Assembly (NCBI RefSeq): GCF_011392075.1
Contig: NZ_JAAJBV010000011.1
Location: 1 to 64,000, forward strand
Length of the DNA stretch: 64,000 nt
Origin: Flavobacterium celericrescens
Lineage (GTDB): Bacteria; Bacteroidota; Bacteroidia; Flavobacteriales; Flavobacteriaceae
Reading direction: 5' to 3'
The translations under genes and the position numbers were made by a program. Positions 46,040-55,740 of this stretch are shown here, piece by piece (the first letter of the stretch is position 1; each line of letters opens with the position of its first letter). Under the pieces are notes generated by a model. That model was given only the letters and a program-made list of their open reading frames with translations, was not told the DNA's origin and searched no databases.

Positions 46040-48895
46040 ATGAGTAAACAACCCGAACAAATTTTAGAAGAACAACTAATTGAACAACTTCAAAAGTTGA
46101 GTTATAGTTATGTTGAAATTAAAGATGAAACAGCATTACTTTCAAACCTTAAAAAGCAATTAGAAAAGCATAACAACATTTCATTTTCTGATAAAGAATT
46201 TGAAAAAGTGATGAATATTCTTAGCAAAGGTTCGGTATTTGAAAAAGCTAAAACATTAAGAGAAAAGCAACACATAGTTAGAGATAACGGTGACAACCTA
46301 TATTTTGAATTTATCCAATCAGAACACTGGTGTCAAAACCAATTCCAAGTAACCAATCAGGTTACAATGGAAGGTAGTTATAAAAACAGATATGATGTTA
46401 CAATTTTAATTAATGGTTTACCATTAGTACAAATAGAATTAAAACGTAGAGGTTTAGAACTTAAAGAAGCATTCAATCAAACCAATCGTTATCAAAGACA
46501 TTCTTTTGGTTCAGGTGCTGCTTTATTTCAATACATTCAAATATTTATCATTAGTAACGGAGTAAATACAAAATATTACGCAAACAATAAATACCAATCA
46601 TTCAAGCAAACGTATTACTGGACAGATAAAGACAACAAACGTTTAACCAATATTCTTAATGGTTTCACTAGTAATTTTCTTGAACCTTGTCATATCTCAA
46701 AAATGATATGTAAGTATGTGGTATTGAATGAAACCAATAAAATATTAATGGTGCTTCGCCCTTATCAGTATTATGCAGTAGAAGCTTTAATTGATAAAGT
46801 AAAAAACAGCAATCACAACGGCTATATTTGGCATACAACAGGATCGGGCAAAACCCTAACTTCTTTTAAAGCTAGTCAAATTATTATGCAAATGCCACAA
46901 GTTAAAAAGGTGGTATTTGTAGTAGATAGAAAAGATTTAGATTACCAAACCACAAAAGAGTTCAATAGTTTTAGTAAAGGAAGTATTGATGGTACTGATA
47001 ATACAAAAGCATTAGTAAAGCAATTTTCAGACGATACAAAATTAATAGTAACCACTATTCAAAAACTAAATACTGCCATAAGTAAAAGTCAGTATTTAAG
47101 TAAAATGGAAAAGCTTAAAGAAGAGCGTATTGTTTTTATTTTTGATGAGTGTCATCGTTCGCAATTTGGAGAAACTCACAATAAAATCAAATCGTTTTTC
47201 AACAACTATCAAATGTTTGGTTTTACCGGCACACCAATATTTGCCGATAATGCGGTTAAAAATGAATTAGGAAAAAGAACAACCAAAGAACTATTTGGAG
47301 AATGTTTGCATAAATATGTAATTACAGATGCCATAAAAGATGAAAATGTATTGAAGTTTTCTATTGAATACGTAGGTAGATATAAACAAAAAGAAAGTGC
47401 AACGGCAATAGATATTGAAGTAGAAGACATTGATACTAAAGAATTAATGGAAGCTCCAACGCGATTAGAAAAAATTGCAGATTATATAATTGCAAATCAC
47501 AATCGTAAAACATATAATAAAGAATTTACCGCAATGTTTTGTGTTAGTAGTGTAGATACCCTAATCAAGTACTACGACATTTTACAACAAAAGAAAATTT
47601 CAGGTCAACATAACTTGAAAGTAGCTACAATATTTAGTTTTTCAGCTAATGAAGACGATGCAGATGCTAATGGATTTATCCCTGAAGAATTATCAGTAGT
47701 AGAAGAACCAAGAGCTTTATATGGATTGAATGTTCACACTCGTGAAAAACTAGACGAGTTTATAGGACATTATAATACAATGTTTGAAACGAAGTTTTCA
47801 ACTAAAGACAGCGAAAGTTTTTACAATTACTATAATGATATTTCTAAAAAAGTAAAAGAGCGTAAAATAGATATTCTGTTAGTAGTAAATATGTTTCTTA
47901 CAGGATTTGACAGCAAACCTCTAAATACTTTGTACGTTGATAAAAACCTAAAATATCACGGTTTAATTCAAGCCTATTCAAGAACTAATCGTATTCTAAA
48001 TGAACAAAAATCACAAGGGAATATAATTGTTTTTAGGAATCTAAAAAAAGTTACAGACGAAGCAATTACACTATTCAGTAATAAGGAAGCAATTGAAGAA
48101 ATCATAATGCAACCTTATGAGGATTATGTAAATAAATTTAACGAAGCATTTATAGGCTTGTTAAATGTTGTTCCAACAGTAAATAGTGTTAATAATCTAC
48201 AGAGTGAAGAAGACGAATTAGAATTTATTAAAGCTTTCCGTGAGTTAATGCGTATTAAAAATACAATGGTAACTTTTGCAGATTTTGTTTGGGAAGATTT
48301 AGCAATGAACGAACAATTATTTGAAGACTATAAAAGCAAATACCTTGATTTATACGACAAAGTAAAAAATGAACACCAAGTAGAAAAAGTATCAATTCTT
48401 GAAGATGTTGATTTTGAATTAGAGTTAATTCACCGTGATGAAGTTAATGTTACATACATATTAAAGTTATTAGCAGCATTAAAAGACACCACAAAAGCTG
48501 ATAAAGAAAAAAAACAAAAAGAAATTGTTGATTTATTAACAGGAGAAGCCAATTTAAGAAGTAAACGAGAATTAATTGAAAAATTCATTTTAGAAAACTT
48601 ACCAATTATTGAAGATACCGATACAATCCCAGAAGAATTTGATAAATATTGGAATAAAGAACAACAAAAAGCATTCAATCAATTAGTTCAAGAAGAAAAT
48701 CTATCAGCAGACAAAACACATAAATTAATTGAAAGTTACCTATTTGCCGAAAGAGAACCTTTAAGAGATGAGGTGTTAGATTTAATTGAAGGCGAAAAAC
48801 CGTCAGTATTAGTTCGAAAAAAATTAGGAGATAAAATCCTCAATAAAATTGTTGGTTTCGTTGAGACTTTTATAAATGGGGTTTCAGGCAACTAA
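46040..48895 (+). CDS. hsdR: Type I restriction-modification system, restriction subunit
   Basis: ATP-driven translocating endonuclease that cuts unmethylated DNA. The 951-aa protein has an N-terminal PD-(D/E)xK nuclease (Asp119, Glu133, Lys135 in VQIELKRR), Walker A HTTGSGKT (about 265-272), DECHRSQ, FTGTPIF and a C-terminal helical domain for M/S binding. Complete, normal length. It is separated from hsdM/hsdS by the TAC trio and a terminator. Confidence 0.95.
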   Translation: MSKQPEQILEEQLIEQLQKLSYSYVEIKDETALLSNLKKQLEKHNNISFSDKEFEKVMNILSKGSVFEKAKTLREKQHIVRDNGDNLYFEFIQSEHWCQNQFQVTNQVTMEGSYKNRYDVTILINGLPLVQIELKRRGLELKEAFNQTNRYQRHSFGSGAALFQYIQIFIISNGVNTKYYANNKYQSFKQTYYWTDKDNKRLTNILNGFTSNFLEPCHISKMICKYVVLNETNKILMVLRPYQYYAVEALIDKVKNSNHNGYIWHTTGSGKTLTSFKASQIIMQMPQVKKVVFVVDRKDLDYQTTKEFNSFSKGSIDGTDNTKALVKQFSDDTKLIVTTIQKLNTAISKSQYLSKMEKLKEERIVFIFDECHRSQFGETHNKIKSFFNNYQMFGFTGTPIFADNAVKNELGKRTTKELFGECLHKYVITDAIKDENVLKFSIEYVGRYKQKESATAIDIEVEDIDTKELMEAPTRLEKIADYIIANHNRKTYNKEFTAMFCVSSVDTLIKYYDILQQKKISGQHNLKVATIFSFSANEDDADANGFIPEELSVVEEPRALYGLNVHTREKLDEFIGHYNTMFETKFSTKDSESFYNYYNDISKKVKERKIDILLVVNMFLTGFDSKPLNTLYVDKNLKYHGLIQAYSRTNRILNEQKSQGNIIVFRNLKKVTDEAITLFSNKEAIEEIIMQPYEDYVNKFNEAFIGLLNVVPTVNSVNNLQSEEDELEFIKAFRELMRIKNTMVTFADFVWEDLAMNEQLFEDYKSKYLDLYDKVKNEHQVEKVSILEDVDFELELIHRDEVNVTYILKLLAALKDTTKADKEKKQKEIVDLLTGEANLRSKRELIEKFILENLPIIEDTDTIPEEFDKYWNKEQQKAFNQLVQEENLSADKTHKLIESYLFAEREPLRDEVLDLIEGEKPSVLVRKKLGDKILNKIVGFVETFINGVSGN

Positions 48896-48957
48896 GATAT
48901 AATTTGTATTCTTAACAAAAAAAATATGGTATTTTAAATTGGAAAAAAATAAAAGAT

Positions 48958-49995
48958 ATGAGCAAAGAAAATGAAATTATAAAATTTAGTTCCAAATTAA
49001 GCTTTTTATACATTTTTTTTGGTGTTATAGGCTTTGTTATGATAATGCTACCTATGGTATTTTACAATACTACAAAAATTGATAGTATTGGTACTATTGG
49101 TGATGCTGTTGGAGGTATACTAAATCCCGTAATTGCAATTGGTGCAGCTCTACTAACTTTTTTAGCATTTTATATACAGTATCAAGCAAATCGACAAGTC
49201 CAAGAACAGTTCAAAGTACAGCAATTTGAGAGTCAGTTTTATGAGATGTTGAGATTACACAAAGAGAATGTAAATAGCTTATATTTAACTACAAAGAAGA
49301 AAATAATATATCCAAAGGATGAGGATATAATAGAAAGCACTGTTCAAGGAAGAGTCGTTTTTGAACACATGAAATTTGAATTGATTTTAATTTATATGAT
49401 AGCCCTAAAACACTTTCACAATGAAAATCCTAAGGTTTTATTAAATGAGGCCTATGCAATTTTTTTCAATGGAATAAGTGAAACTAAAAAAGGAACGCAT
49501 ATTTTTTTTGATGAAATATTGGAATTGGAAAGTTATATTGATAATTTAGATTACGATAATTTCAATAAAAAGTTAAGAGAAGGGTTACGCTTTAATAAAG
49601 ATATTACTCAAATGTTAGAGTTTTCTTTATTTAAAGGACATTCACATCAATTAGCACATTATTATAGACATCTATTTCAAACAGTAAAATTTATAGTTAA
49701 TCAAAATGAATCTTTTATTTCCTATGAAATGAAAAGAAACTTTTTAAGAATATTAAGAAGTCAATTATCTAATACAGAACAAACACTTCTTTTTTATAAT
49801 TGGTATTCGAACTTTGGAAAGCAATGGGAAGACGATAACAATAAATATTTCACTGATTATAGAATGATTCATAATTTGTTCAATGATTTATTAATTAGTC
49901 AATTTAAATTAGAAGACATTTTTGATTTAGAAAGTGGCTACCGTAAAGAAGTAAATAGAAAGTCTGATAGTTTGTTTGAGTTTCAAGATTGGTAA
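48958..49995 (+). CDS. Putative AbiC-like abortive infection protein (putAbiC)
   Basis: The 345-aa protein has two membrane helices (about 14-36 and 52-75), then a cytosolic domain beginning FKVQQFESQFYEMLRLHKENVNSLYL and ending with LFYNWYSNFGKQWED, both typical of the putative phage abortive infection family. The order and motifs fit AbiC-like proteins thought to kill or arrest infected cells. It is 18 bases upstream of the three-gene operon and probably co-transcribed with it. Confidence 0.78.
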   Translation: MSKENEIIKFSSKLSFLYIFFGVIGFVMIMLPMVFYNTTKIDSIGTIGDAVGGILNPVIAIGAALLTFLAFYIQYQANRQVQEQFKVQQFESQFYEMLRLHKENVNSLYLTTKKKIIYPKDEDIIESTVQGRVVFEHMKFELILIYMIALKHFHNENPKVLLNEAYAIFFNGISETKKGTHIFFDEILELESYIDNLDYDNFNKKLREGLRFNKDITQMLEFSLFKGHSHQLAHYYRHLFQTVKFIVNQNESFISYEMKRNFLRILRSQLSNTEQTLLFYNWYSNFGKQWEDDNNKYFTDYRMIHNLFNDLLISQFKLEDIFDLESGYRKEVNRKSDSLFEFQDW

Positions 49996-50013
49996 TTGTA
50001 AAAAAAGAAATAA

Positions 50014-51234
50014 ATGGTAAGCATTTTAAAAAATAATGAAAATTTCACTCCATATGTATTCTATACTACTTTCTTAAAAGAAGTAGCAGAAGATATAAAC
50101 AAAGAAGGTTACGTTATATTCAAATTTGTTGAAAATGGTGATGATAAAGTATTTGATTCAAGTTATAGAATAGAACCAATATCAATACCATTATTACTGA
50201 GTTTATCTGAACAATTAAGTAAATATTTCAAAGAACCAATTGATCTATTACTTTATAAAAATAATGCCACTAAGGAAGTTTTAAACTTTTTACATAAAAG
50301 TGATTTTTTCTGGATTGCAGGTAATAACAAACTCACATCATATCCTTTAGGTAAAAACATTTTAAAATTTGAAGAATCTTTTTTGGGAGATTTCATAAAA
50401 AAAGACCCTAGACCTGAACACAGAGTTAGATGTTACTCTCTCAATGATGACAATTTAATTAGTAAGTTAGAAGTATTTGAGAGCGAAGATGAAAAGAGAG
50501 ATTTCTTAATTTCAGAATATGTCTACACAGTGAGACAACATTTTCAAGAATTATTATTTGATAATTCTAATACTTCTAACAAAACCGACTACTATGTAGA
50601 ATTATTATCTGAATTAATTACAAATGGTGTTTTGCATTCTAAATCAAATACTTTTGCTTTAATGTTTGTAAATAACTTCTCTACCAAATTTTCAATATCA
50701 GACAATGGGATTGGTTTTGAGGAATCATTAAAATCTAAATCAGAAAATTTACTTTACACTCCATTTGAATTAAAAAATAAAATTGATAACCTAAGTATTC
50801 TAAAAGTTAATCCTAAAATAATCAATAATTTACATGTGATTTTTGAAACACTTTATTATTCAGCCCTTAAAGATAGAAGAGGTTTGTTTGATTTAATGAT
50901 TTCAGTTGTTCTTGAATCAAAAGGATATTTTAGATTGCATTCTGATAATGCACAAATTATTGTTTCTAATAGAATGAATAAACAACTATTAGAATTATCA
51001 AATTTAAGAGATGACTTATTTAAAATACATGAAGATATTTTAATTAATTCTATTAAAGATAATCGTTATGATGATCAAATGATTAAATTGAAAAATCAAA
51101 TAATGGATTGTTTCATGAATTTATATAACATTGTTTGTGATAAATATAATAATGACTACAGGTATTCATCAATTAGATTTTACAATGTAAAGTTCAAAGG
51201 TGTTCATATTGAAGTAGAAATTCCAAATGCTTAG
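50014..51234 (+). CDS. GHKL ATPase-domain protein, first gene of the three-gene system
   Basis: The 406-aa protein has an N-terminal domain of unknown fold (about 1-170; IPLLLSLSEQLSKYFKEPIDLLLY resembles a STAS or partner region) and a GHKL/HATPase domain: N box YYVELLSELITNGVLHSKS (Asn204) and G1 box FSISDNGIGF (Asp230). There is no phospho-His domain, so it is not an ordinary sensor kinase. It resembles anti-sigma (RsbW/SpoIIAB-like) or RsbT-like ATPases. Two bases separate it from the next gene. Defence function is inferred from its neighbours. Confidence 0.7.
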   Translation: MVSILKNNENFTPYVFYTTFLKEVAEDINKEGYVIFKFVENGDDKVFDSSYRIEPISIPLLLSLSEQLSKYFKEPIDLLLYKNNATKEVLNFLHKSDFFWIAGNNKLTSYPLGKNILKFEESFLGDFIKKDPRPEHRVRCYSLNDDNLISKLEVFESEDEKRDFLISEYVYTVRQHFQELLFDNSNTSNKTDYYVELLSELITNGVLHSKSNTFALMFVNNFSTKFSISDNGIGFEESLKSKSENLLYTPFELKNKIDNLSILKVNPKIINNLHVIFETLYYSALKDRRGLFDLMISVVLESKGYFRLHSDNAQIIVSNRMNKQLLELSNLRDDLFKIHEDILINSIKDNRYDDQMIKLKNQIMDCFMNLYNIVCDKYNNDYRYSSIRFYNVKFKGVHIEVEIPNA

Positions 51235-51236
51235 TT

Positions 51237-52259
51237 ATGATTATATCGCATATAGAAACTCCGTTATATAACTACTTCAATTTACATGCTGAAGAAGTTA
51301 TCTCATCAAGCTATTTAAATGATGGCAATCAAGGAATTTACATTAAAAGTTTACAATTTGAAACCGTTAATAGGATTTTTAATTTTATAAAAGGATTAAA
51401 TAAGATTCATCAAAAATATATTGTTTTAGATTTTAAAAATTTGGAACATGTTCAAGCTAATATAATTGATAAAATTACAGATATTAGAGATTTAGGTTTT
51501 AAACTTATATTTATTAATATTTCTGAAAAAATTAAAAAGCCTTTATCTTTAAAATCAATAGACAATCCAAAAAATGTTTTAAATGAATTTAATGGATATA
51601 ACGAATTTTATTTTTTTTCAGTTGAGGCATCCGAAATTTATGAAATAGAAATAAAGAGTGAAAAATTATTTTATGAAAAATTTAAGTCTATACTAAAGAA
51701 ATACAGCAAAGTTTACAACAAACAACATGCTTCGTCTTTTGTTTATCTTAATTCATTTATTGATTTAAAAAAAATAATAAGTAATGAAAGACCATTTATA
51801 TATTATGCTTTGTATAGGCTTGCAATCAAAATAAAAGATAAATGGCAAAAGGAATTATTAAACAACCCAATTTTAGTTGGACAAAGTCTAACAAGTACTT
51901 TTATTGTTTCTGTATTATCAAAATTATTAAATCTTGATATTGTTGTATTTGATAAAATTGGACCTATAACGAAGCTTTATAATAAAATCGACAAACATAA
52001 TTTTGAGAAAAGTAAATATATTGTTGTTTCGGATTTAGTTTGTCTTGGTACTGAAGTTAAAATAACTAAAAATTTGATAGAGTTTTCAGGTGGAAAATAT
52101 TTAGGTAATGTATCTTTAGTAAAAGTTGAGACACTTAATAGAGAGGATTTAAAATTAGAAAATATTGATAGAACAATTTCTGTATTTTCGATTACTGAAA
52201 ATAATAACCAAGAGCTTGAATATTTTATATACACTAATTTAAAGTCACTTAATGAATAG
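51237..52259 (+). CDS. STAS-like plus phosphoribosyltransferase-like protein, second gene of the three-gene system
   Basis: The 340-aa protein has an N-terminal alternating strand/helix segment (about 58-97: KYIVLDFKNLEHVQANIIDKI.. LGFKLIFINISEK) with the look of a STAS domain. Its C-terminal half resembles a phosphoribosyltransferase: NNPILVGQSLTSTFIVSVLSK and KYIVVSDLVCLGTEVKITKNL (about 260-280) in place of the PRPP loop. That loop lacks the usual double acidic pair, so catalysis is doubtful and nucleotide sensing is possible. It overlaps the next gene by 8 bases. Confidence 0.6.
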   Translation: MIISHIETPLYNYFNLHAEEVISSSYLNDGNQGIYIKSLQFETVNRIFNFIKGLNKIHQKYIVLDFKNLEHVQANIIDKITDIRDLGFKLIFINISEKIKKPLSLKSIDNPKNVLNEFNGYNEFYFFSVEASEIYEIEIKSEKLFYEKFKSILKKYSKVYNKQHASSFVYLNSFIDLKKIISNERPFIYYALYRLAIKIKDKWQKELLNNPILVGQSLTSTFIVSVLSKLLNLDIVVFDKIGPITKLYNKIDKHNFEKSKYIVVSDLVCLGTEVKITKNLIEFSGGKYLGNVSLVKVETLNREDLKLENIDRTISVFSITENNNQELEYFIYTNLKSLNE

Positions 52260-54069
52260 TTTAATTTTACATATTTCAGATTTACATGTATCTTTAGAAA
52301 ACAAACTCGAAGGAGAAAGAGTTAATGAGGATTCTTATCTAAAAATTCCAGATTCAAAAGAACTATCAAAACATTTTATTGATAAATTTATTATTGCTGC
52401 GAAAGAAGAATGTGGTAAAAATAAAGTATATCTACTCATTACAGGTGACATTACTGATTGTGGAGCAAAATTAGAATATGATTATGCATTTGATTATATT
52501 AGTTTAATAATCAAAGAACTTGATATTAATAAAGATAATATATTATTATTACCAGGTGACCATGATATAAATCGAAAAAGTATTGAGGATTTAAAATATT
52601 CAAAAGAAAGTTACTCTATTGAAGAATTAAACGAATGTAAGTTTAAAAATTTTAGCGATTTTTATTTTAAATTGTTAGATAAACCTTTTGATTCTAATAA
52701 AGTAATTTTTGATATTTTAAATTTTGAAGATAAAATTTTATTTTTAGGTATAAATTCATCTCATTTAATAGATTTAGAAAATATTGAAGGTAAAATAGAT
52801 ATTGAAAAATTTAAAGAAGAATTGCTAAAGATTGAGAATAATGACAATCTAAAATATATAGCTTGCTGTCATCATAATATAACTTCTTCATACGAAGATA
52901 AAAATAGAGGACAATGGGAGATTGTTAATAGAGGTAGATTCTTGACTGTTTTAGAGGAAAATAGTATTAAATTTATTTTCTCTGGAAATGAGCATACAAG
53001 TAGTTGTAAAAAAATTACAGGTGATTTATTAATTTCTGATTCTGGAACTATATCTTCAAAAAATTATGATTCAGCTTTTAAAATATATGAATTGCAAAAT
53101 TCAGAAAATATTATTTTACAAAATAATATTTACGGTCTTCAAAAAACTGGTTTAAATGACGACCAGTATTATTGGCAAAAAAGGACTAATATAAAAGCAC
53201 GACAAGAAGATGTTTTTGAAATATCAATTGTTAAACCTCCTTTAATTGATGAGTATAAAGAATTACCTAGTGAAGAAGTTGTAACATCATCAGAAGAAGT
53301 TGAGAAAAGCATAATTAGTTCTATATCATCTCAAATTAAAGTTTATTACAATGAAAAGTATAGTGACGTTTTATATGACAAAATAAAAAACTTAAATTTA
53401 TTTCATTCAGGTCATTTTCATTGGAGTGAAACATCAAGAGCACATAATTGGATTGATGTATCAAAACTTATTGAAAATAAAGAAAATTTAGATTTTGTAA
53501 AAAATGCAATTATTGATGTAATAGAAAATAAAAATTTAGTTGAAAAAATAGATTTAATTATTGGTTTAGGTTATGAAGGAAATATAATATCATCAAAAGC
53601 GGCAATTAAATTTAATAAACCTTATTCATTTTTACCATACTCATATCGTCATGATGAACATCATGAATATGAAAATCAACTAAATTTTGATAACAGCAAT
53701 AATGATTACAAAAACATACTTATAATCACAGATGTTGTTAACGATGGTAGAACAATTAGAAAATTAATTAAAAAAAGGCAATTTGAATTTTTTAAAAATG
53801 TAGAGAATATATATGTAGTCTCTTTACTTTATACAGGGCATTCTAAGTTAAACTACAATATATTAAACTATGATTTTATTAAGACAATTTCAGGTTATGA
53901 TATAGAAAATGATGAGGAAATTAATAATATTGAGTATTATACAGTAAAAAGTCTTAAAGTTGAAAAATGTCCATATGGTAAAGACTTTAGAGATGAATGC
54001 TTTATCTACAAGGATAATTTAAGTTGTGTTAATCTATTTTATGATGAATCAAAATATATTAATAAATAA
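52252..54069 (+). CDS. Metallophosphoesterase-phosphoribosyltransferase fusion, third gene of the three-gene system
   Basis: The 605-aa protein starts with a calcineurin-like phosphoesterase: LHISDLHVS (about 6-14), LITGDITDCG (62-71), LPGDHDIN (100-107; GDHD replaces GNHD), CCHHN (205-209) and SGNEHT (244-249). Residues about 380-605 form an orotate-type phosphoribosyltransferase domain: LFHSGHFHWSETSRAHNWIDVSKL, IIGLGYEGNIISSKAA, and the PRPP loop IITDVVNDGRTI (490-501). Cysteines cluster near the end (CPYGKDFRDEC). The fusion suggests making or degrading a ribose-phosphate nucleotide. Confidence 0.72.
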   Translation: MNSLILHISDLHVSLENKLEGERVNEDSYLKIPDSKELSKHFIDKFIIAAKEECGKNKVYLLITGDITDCGAKLEYDYAFDYISLIIKELDINKDNILLLPGDHDINRKSIEDLKYSKESYSIEELNECKFKNFSDFYFKLLDKPFDSNKVIFDILNFEDKILFLGINSSHLIDLENIEGKIDIEKFKEELLKIENNDNLKYIACCHHNITSSYEDKNRGQWEIVNRGRFLTVLEENSIKFIFSGNEHTSSCKKITGDLLISDSGTISSKNYDSAFKIYELQNSENIILQNNIYGLQKTGLNDDQYYWQKRTNIKARQEDVFEISIVKPPLIDEYKELPSEEVVTSSEEVEKSIISSISSQIKVYYNEKYSDVLYDKIKNLNLFHSGHFHWSETSRAHNWIDVSKLIENKENLDFVKNAIIDVIENKNLVEKIDLIIGLGYEGNIISSKAAIKFNKPYSFLPYSYRHDEHHEYENQLNFDNSNNDYKNILIITDVVNDGRTIRKLIKKRQFEFFKNVENIYVVSLLYTGHSKLNYNILNYDFIKTISGYDIENDEEINNIEYYTVKSLKVEKCPYGKDFRDECFIYKDNLSCVNLFYDESKYINK

Positions 54070-54190
54070 AATAATTTATTAAGCAGAAGACATATATAAA
54101 CTTTAACACTTCATTTGTAACTTTAATGAGATTATTGCGTTAAATAAATACAAGCAAAGTGAGTTAGAATTGAAGAAGTTACAACAGATG

Positions 54191-54219
54191 TTGTAAGTAT
54201 TATATTTTTCATATCTTTG
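54191..54219 (+). promoter_or_regulatory. Promoter of the GNAT toxin-antitoxin pair
   Basis: TTG at 54,191-54,193, an 18-base spacer and TATCTTTG at 54,212-54,219, followed by CATAAC. It stands about 27 bases before the small antitoxin-like gene. Confidence 0.65.
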
Positions 54220-54245
54220 CATAACGAAACAAAACAAAAATTACT

Positions 54246-54401
54246 ATGGCAATTGCAATTAAATCAATACCAGTTCTTAAAAGTGAAGCTGCTAAAGCTT
54301 TTGTAGATAGAATTAGTGGTAATACTGCAAAAAAATCTTCTGTAGATTTTTCCAAGCAAGCCAATGTTGCGTCTAAAATTTTAGCTAAAGCAAAACTGTA
54401 A
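54246..54401 (+). CDS. 51-aa putative antitoxin upstream of a GNAT protein
   Basis: ATG 54,246 encodes MAIAIKSIPVLKSEAAKAFV, then DRISGNTAKKSSVDFSKQAN and VASKILAKAKL. It is short, Lys- and Ala-rich, with a probable N-terminal strand and helices, like DNA-binding antitoxins paired with GNAT toxins. It has its own promoter and ends 7 bases before the acetyltransferase reading frame. The name rests on size and position; no family match could be tested. Confidence 0.6.
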   Translation: MAIAIKSIPVLKSEAAKAFVDRISGNTAKKSSVDFSKQANVASKILAKAKL

Positions 54402-54408
54402 TTTCACC

Positions 54409-55095
54409 TTGGGTTTTCTACTTGATAAATGTACACTTCAAGTCTATAATGCTCAATTATTGGCTTTTTGTGATACTTTTGATTGTGATAATGCCGATTT
54501 AAACGATTTCTTTCGTGACGATGCTTTAAATTATCAATCTGAGTTATTAGGAAAAACCTATTGTTTTACTTTAGATGAAAATCCTAAAATTATAGTTTGT
54601 GCTTTTACTATTTCAAATGATAGTATCAAAACAACTCACTTACCAAATTCAAGAAAAAAGAAAGTAATACAAGAAATACCTCGTCAAAAACAAATGAGGT
54701 CTTATCCAGCTGTATTAATTGGTCGTTTAGGTGTAAATAGAAATTATCGTTTCATTCAAGGAGAAACAGAAAGAACCGGCAAACAATTAATGGATTTTAT
54801 AAAATCTTGGTTCATTGATGGAGCTAATAAAACAGGTTGTCGTTTTATTGTTGTTGATTCATATAATACTCCAGGCCCATTAAAATACTACGCTGATAAT
54901 GAATTTGTACCTCTTTTTAGTACAGAAGATCAAGAGAAAGAATTTACAGGTCTTAAACCAGAAGATTCATTAGAAACACGTCTTATGTATTATGATTTAA
55001 TCGTTCTTTCTCGTGAATCAAATCAAACCAACAACGAAACCAATAAAAGCATCTGGTCAACAATAGCTGATTTTTTTAGAAAATTATTTTCTTAA
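54409..55095 (+). CDS. GNAT-family acetyltransferase, putative toxin
   Basis: The 228-aa protein has the start FDCDNADLNDFFRDDALNYQ typical of GNAT toxins and relatives, strand LIGRLGVNRNYR with the acetyl-CoA-binding region, and GCRFIVVDSYNTPGPLKYYADNEFVPL. The likely start is a TTG directly after the antitoxin gene, with no in-frame ATG nearby, so translation probably depends on the antitoxin frame. Toxins of this class acetylate charged tRNA. A C-terminal tail of about 25 residues is unusual. Confidence 0.65.
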   Translation: MGFLLDKCTLQVYNAQLLAFCDTFDCDNADLNDFFRDDALNYQSELLGKTYCFTLDENPKIIVCAFTISNDSIKTTHLPNSRKKKVIQEIPRQKQMRSYPAVLIGRLGVNRNYRFIQGETERTGKQLMDFIKSWFIDGANKTGCRFIVVDSYNTPGPLKYYADNEFVPLFSTEDQEKEFTGLKPEDSLETRLMYYDLIVLSRESNQTNNETNKSIWSTIADFFRKLFS

Positions 55096-55238
55096 AATTA
55101 TCTCATTCAGCTGCACAAAAATCGCTCCTAGTCCAAGTATTCCTAGCATCAATTCTTTGTTTGCTTCATTTCGTTAATTTCAAAATAAAATATTTAAATT
55201 CGTTTAAGTAAAAAAACTTTAATTGTTTGGTAAAGTAT

Positions 55239-55715
55239 ATGGCAAGTGAATATAAATTAATCGATACAAATGATTCAATAGATTTTGGTTCACAAAATGG
55301 GGAACCTTTTAAATGGATTTTTCTTTTAGATATTCCTTATTTAGTATGGTTAATTGAAGAAACAGATGTATGCTTTGTGAATTTAGACTTGTTCTTTACT
55401 TTCGGTAAACCACTAATAATTGATGAAAAAAAACTAACTAATGAAGAAACTAACTATTTATTGAATTTGTCTAAAAATATAGGTAAAAACATTCACAACA
55501 CAAGTTTACAGAAATATAAACTTACTATTGAAATTTTTGCAATTGCTATCGACTCTAAAATAATAACCCCAGAACATTTTATAGATAGAAACTTTAAATT
55601 TGAAGATAAAACAATACAAATAAACAATACAAAATTACTAAATGCTAAACCTTACTTTAATTCAATAAATACCAATAGAGATAAACATCTAAAAAGCATT
55701 TTTAAATTATATTAG
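55239..55715 (+). CDS. Small protein with exodeoxyribonuclease X C-terminal-like segment
   Basis: From ATG 55,239 it encodes 158 aa. The N-terminal part (MASEYKLIDTNDSIDFGSQN.. FKWIFLLDIPYLVWLIEETDVCF) resembles the fG.hkG...l..Dp.YL.W pattern of the C-terminal domain of exonuclease X-like proteins, which binds a partner or DNA. The rest is unrecognised and Lys/Asn-rich. ATG 55,239 is preferred to an upstream TTG. It ends the defence block and could be a cargo gene of it. Confidence 0.4.
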   Translation: MASEYKLIDTNDSIDFGSQNGEPFKWIFLLDIPYLVWLIEETDVCFVNLDLFFTFGKPLIIDEKKLTNEETNYLLNLSKNIGKNIHNTSLQKYKLTIEIFAIAIDSKIITPEHFIDRNFKFEDKTIQINNTKLLNAKPYFNSINTNRDKHLKSIFKLY

Positions 55716-55740
55716 TAAATTATCCTGATACAAAAACTAA

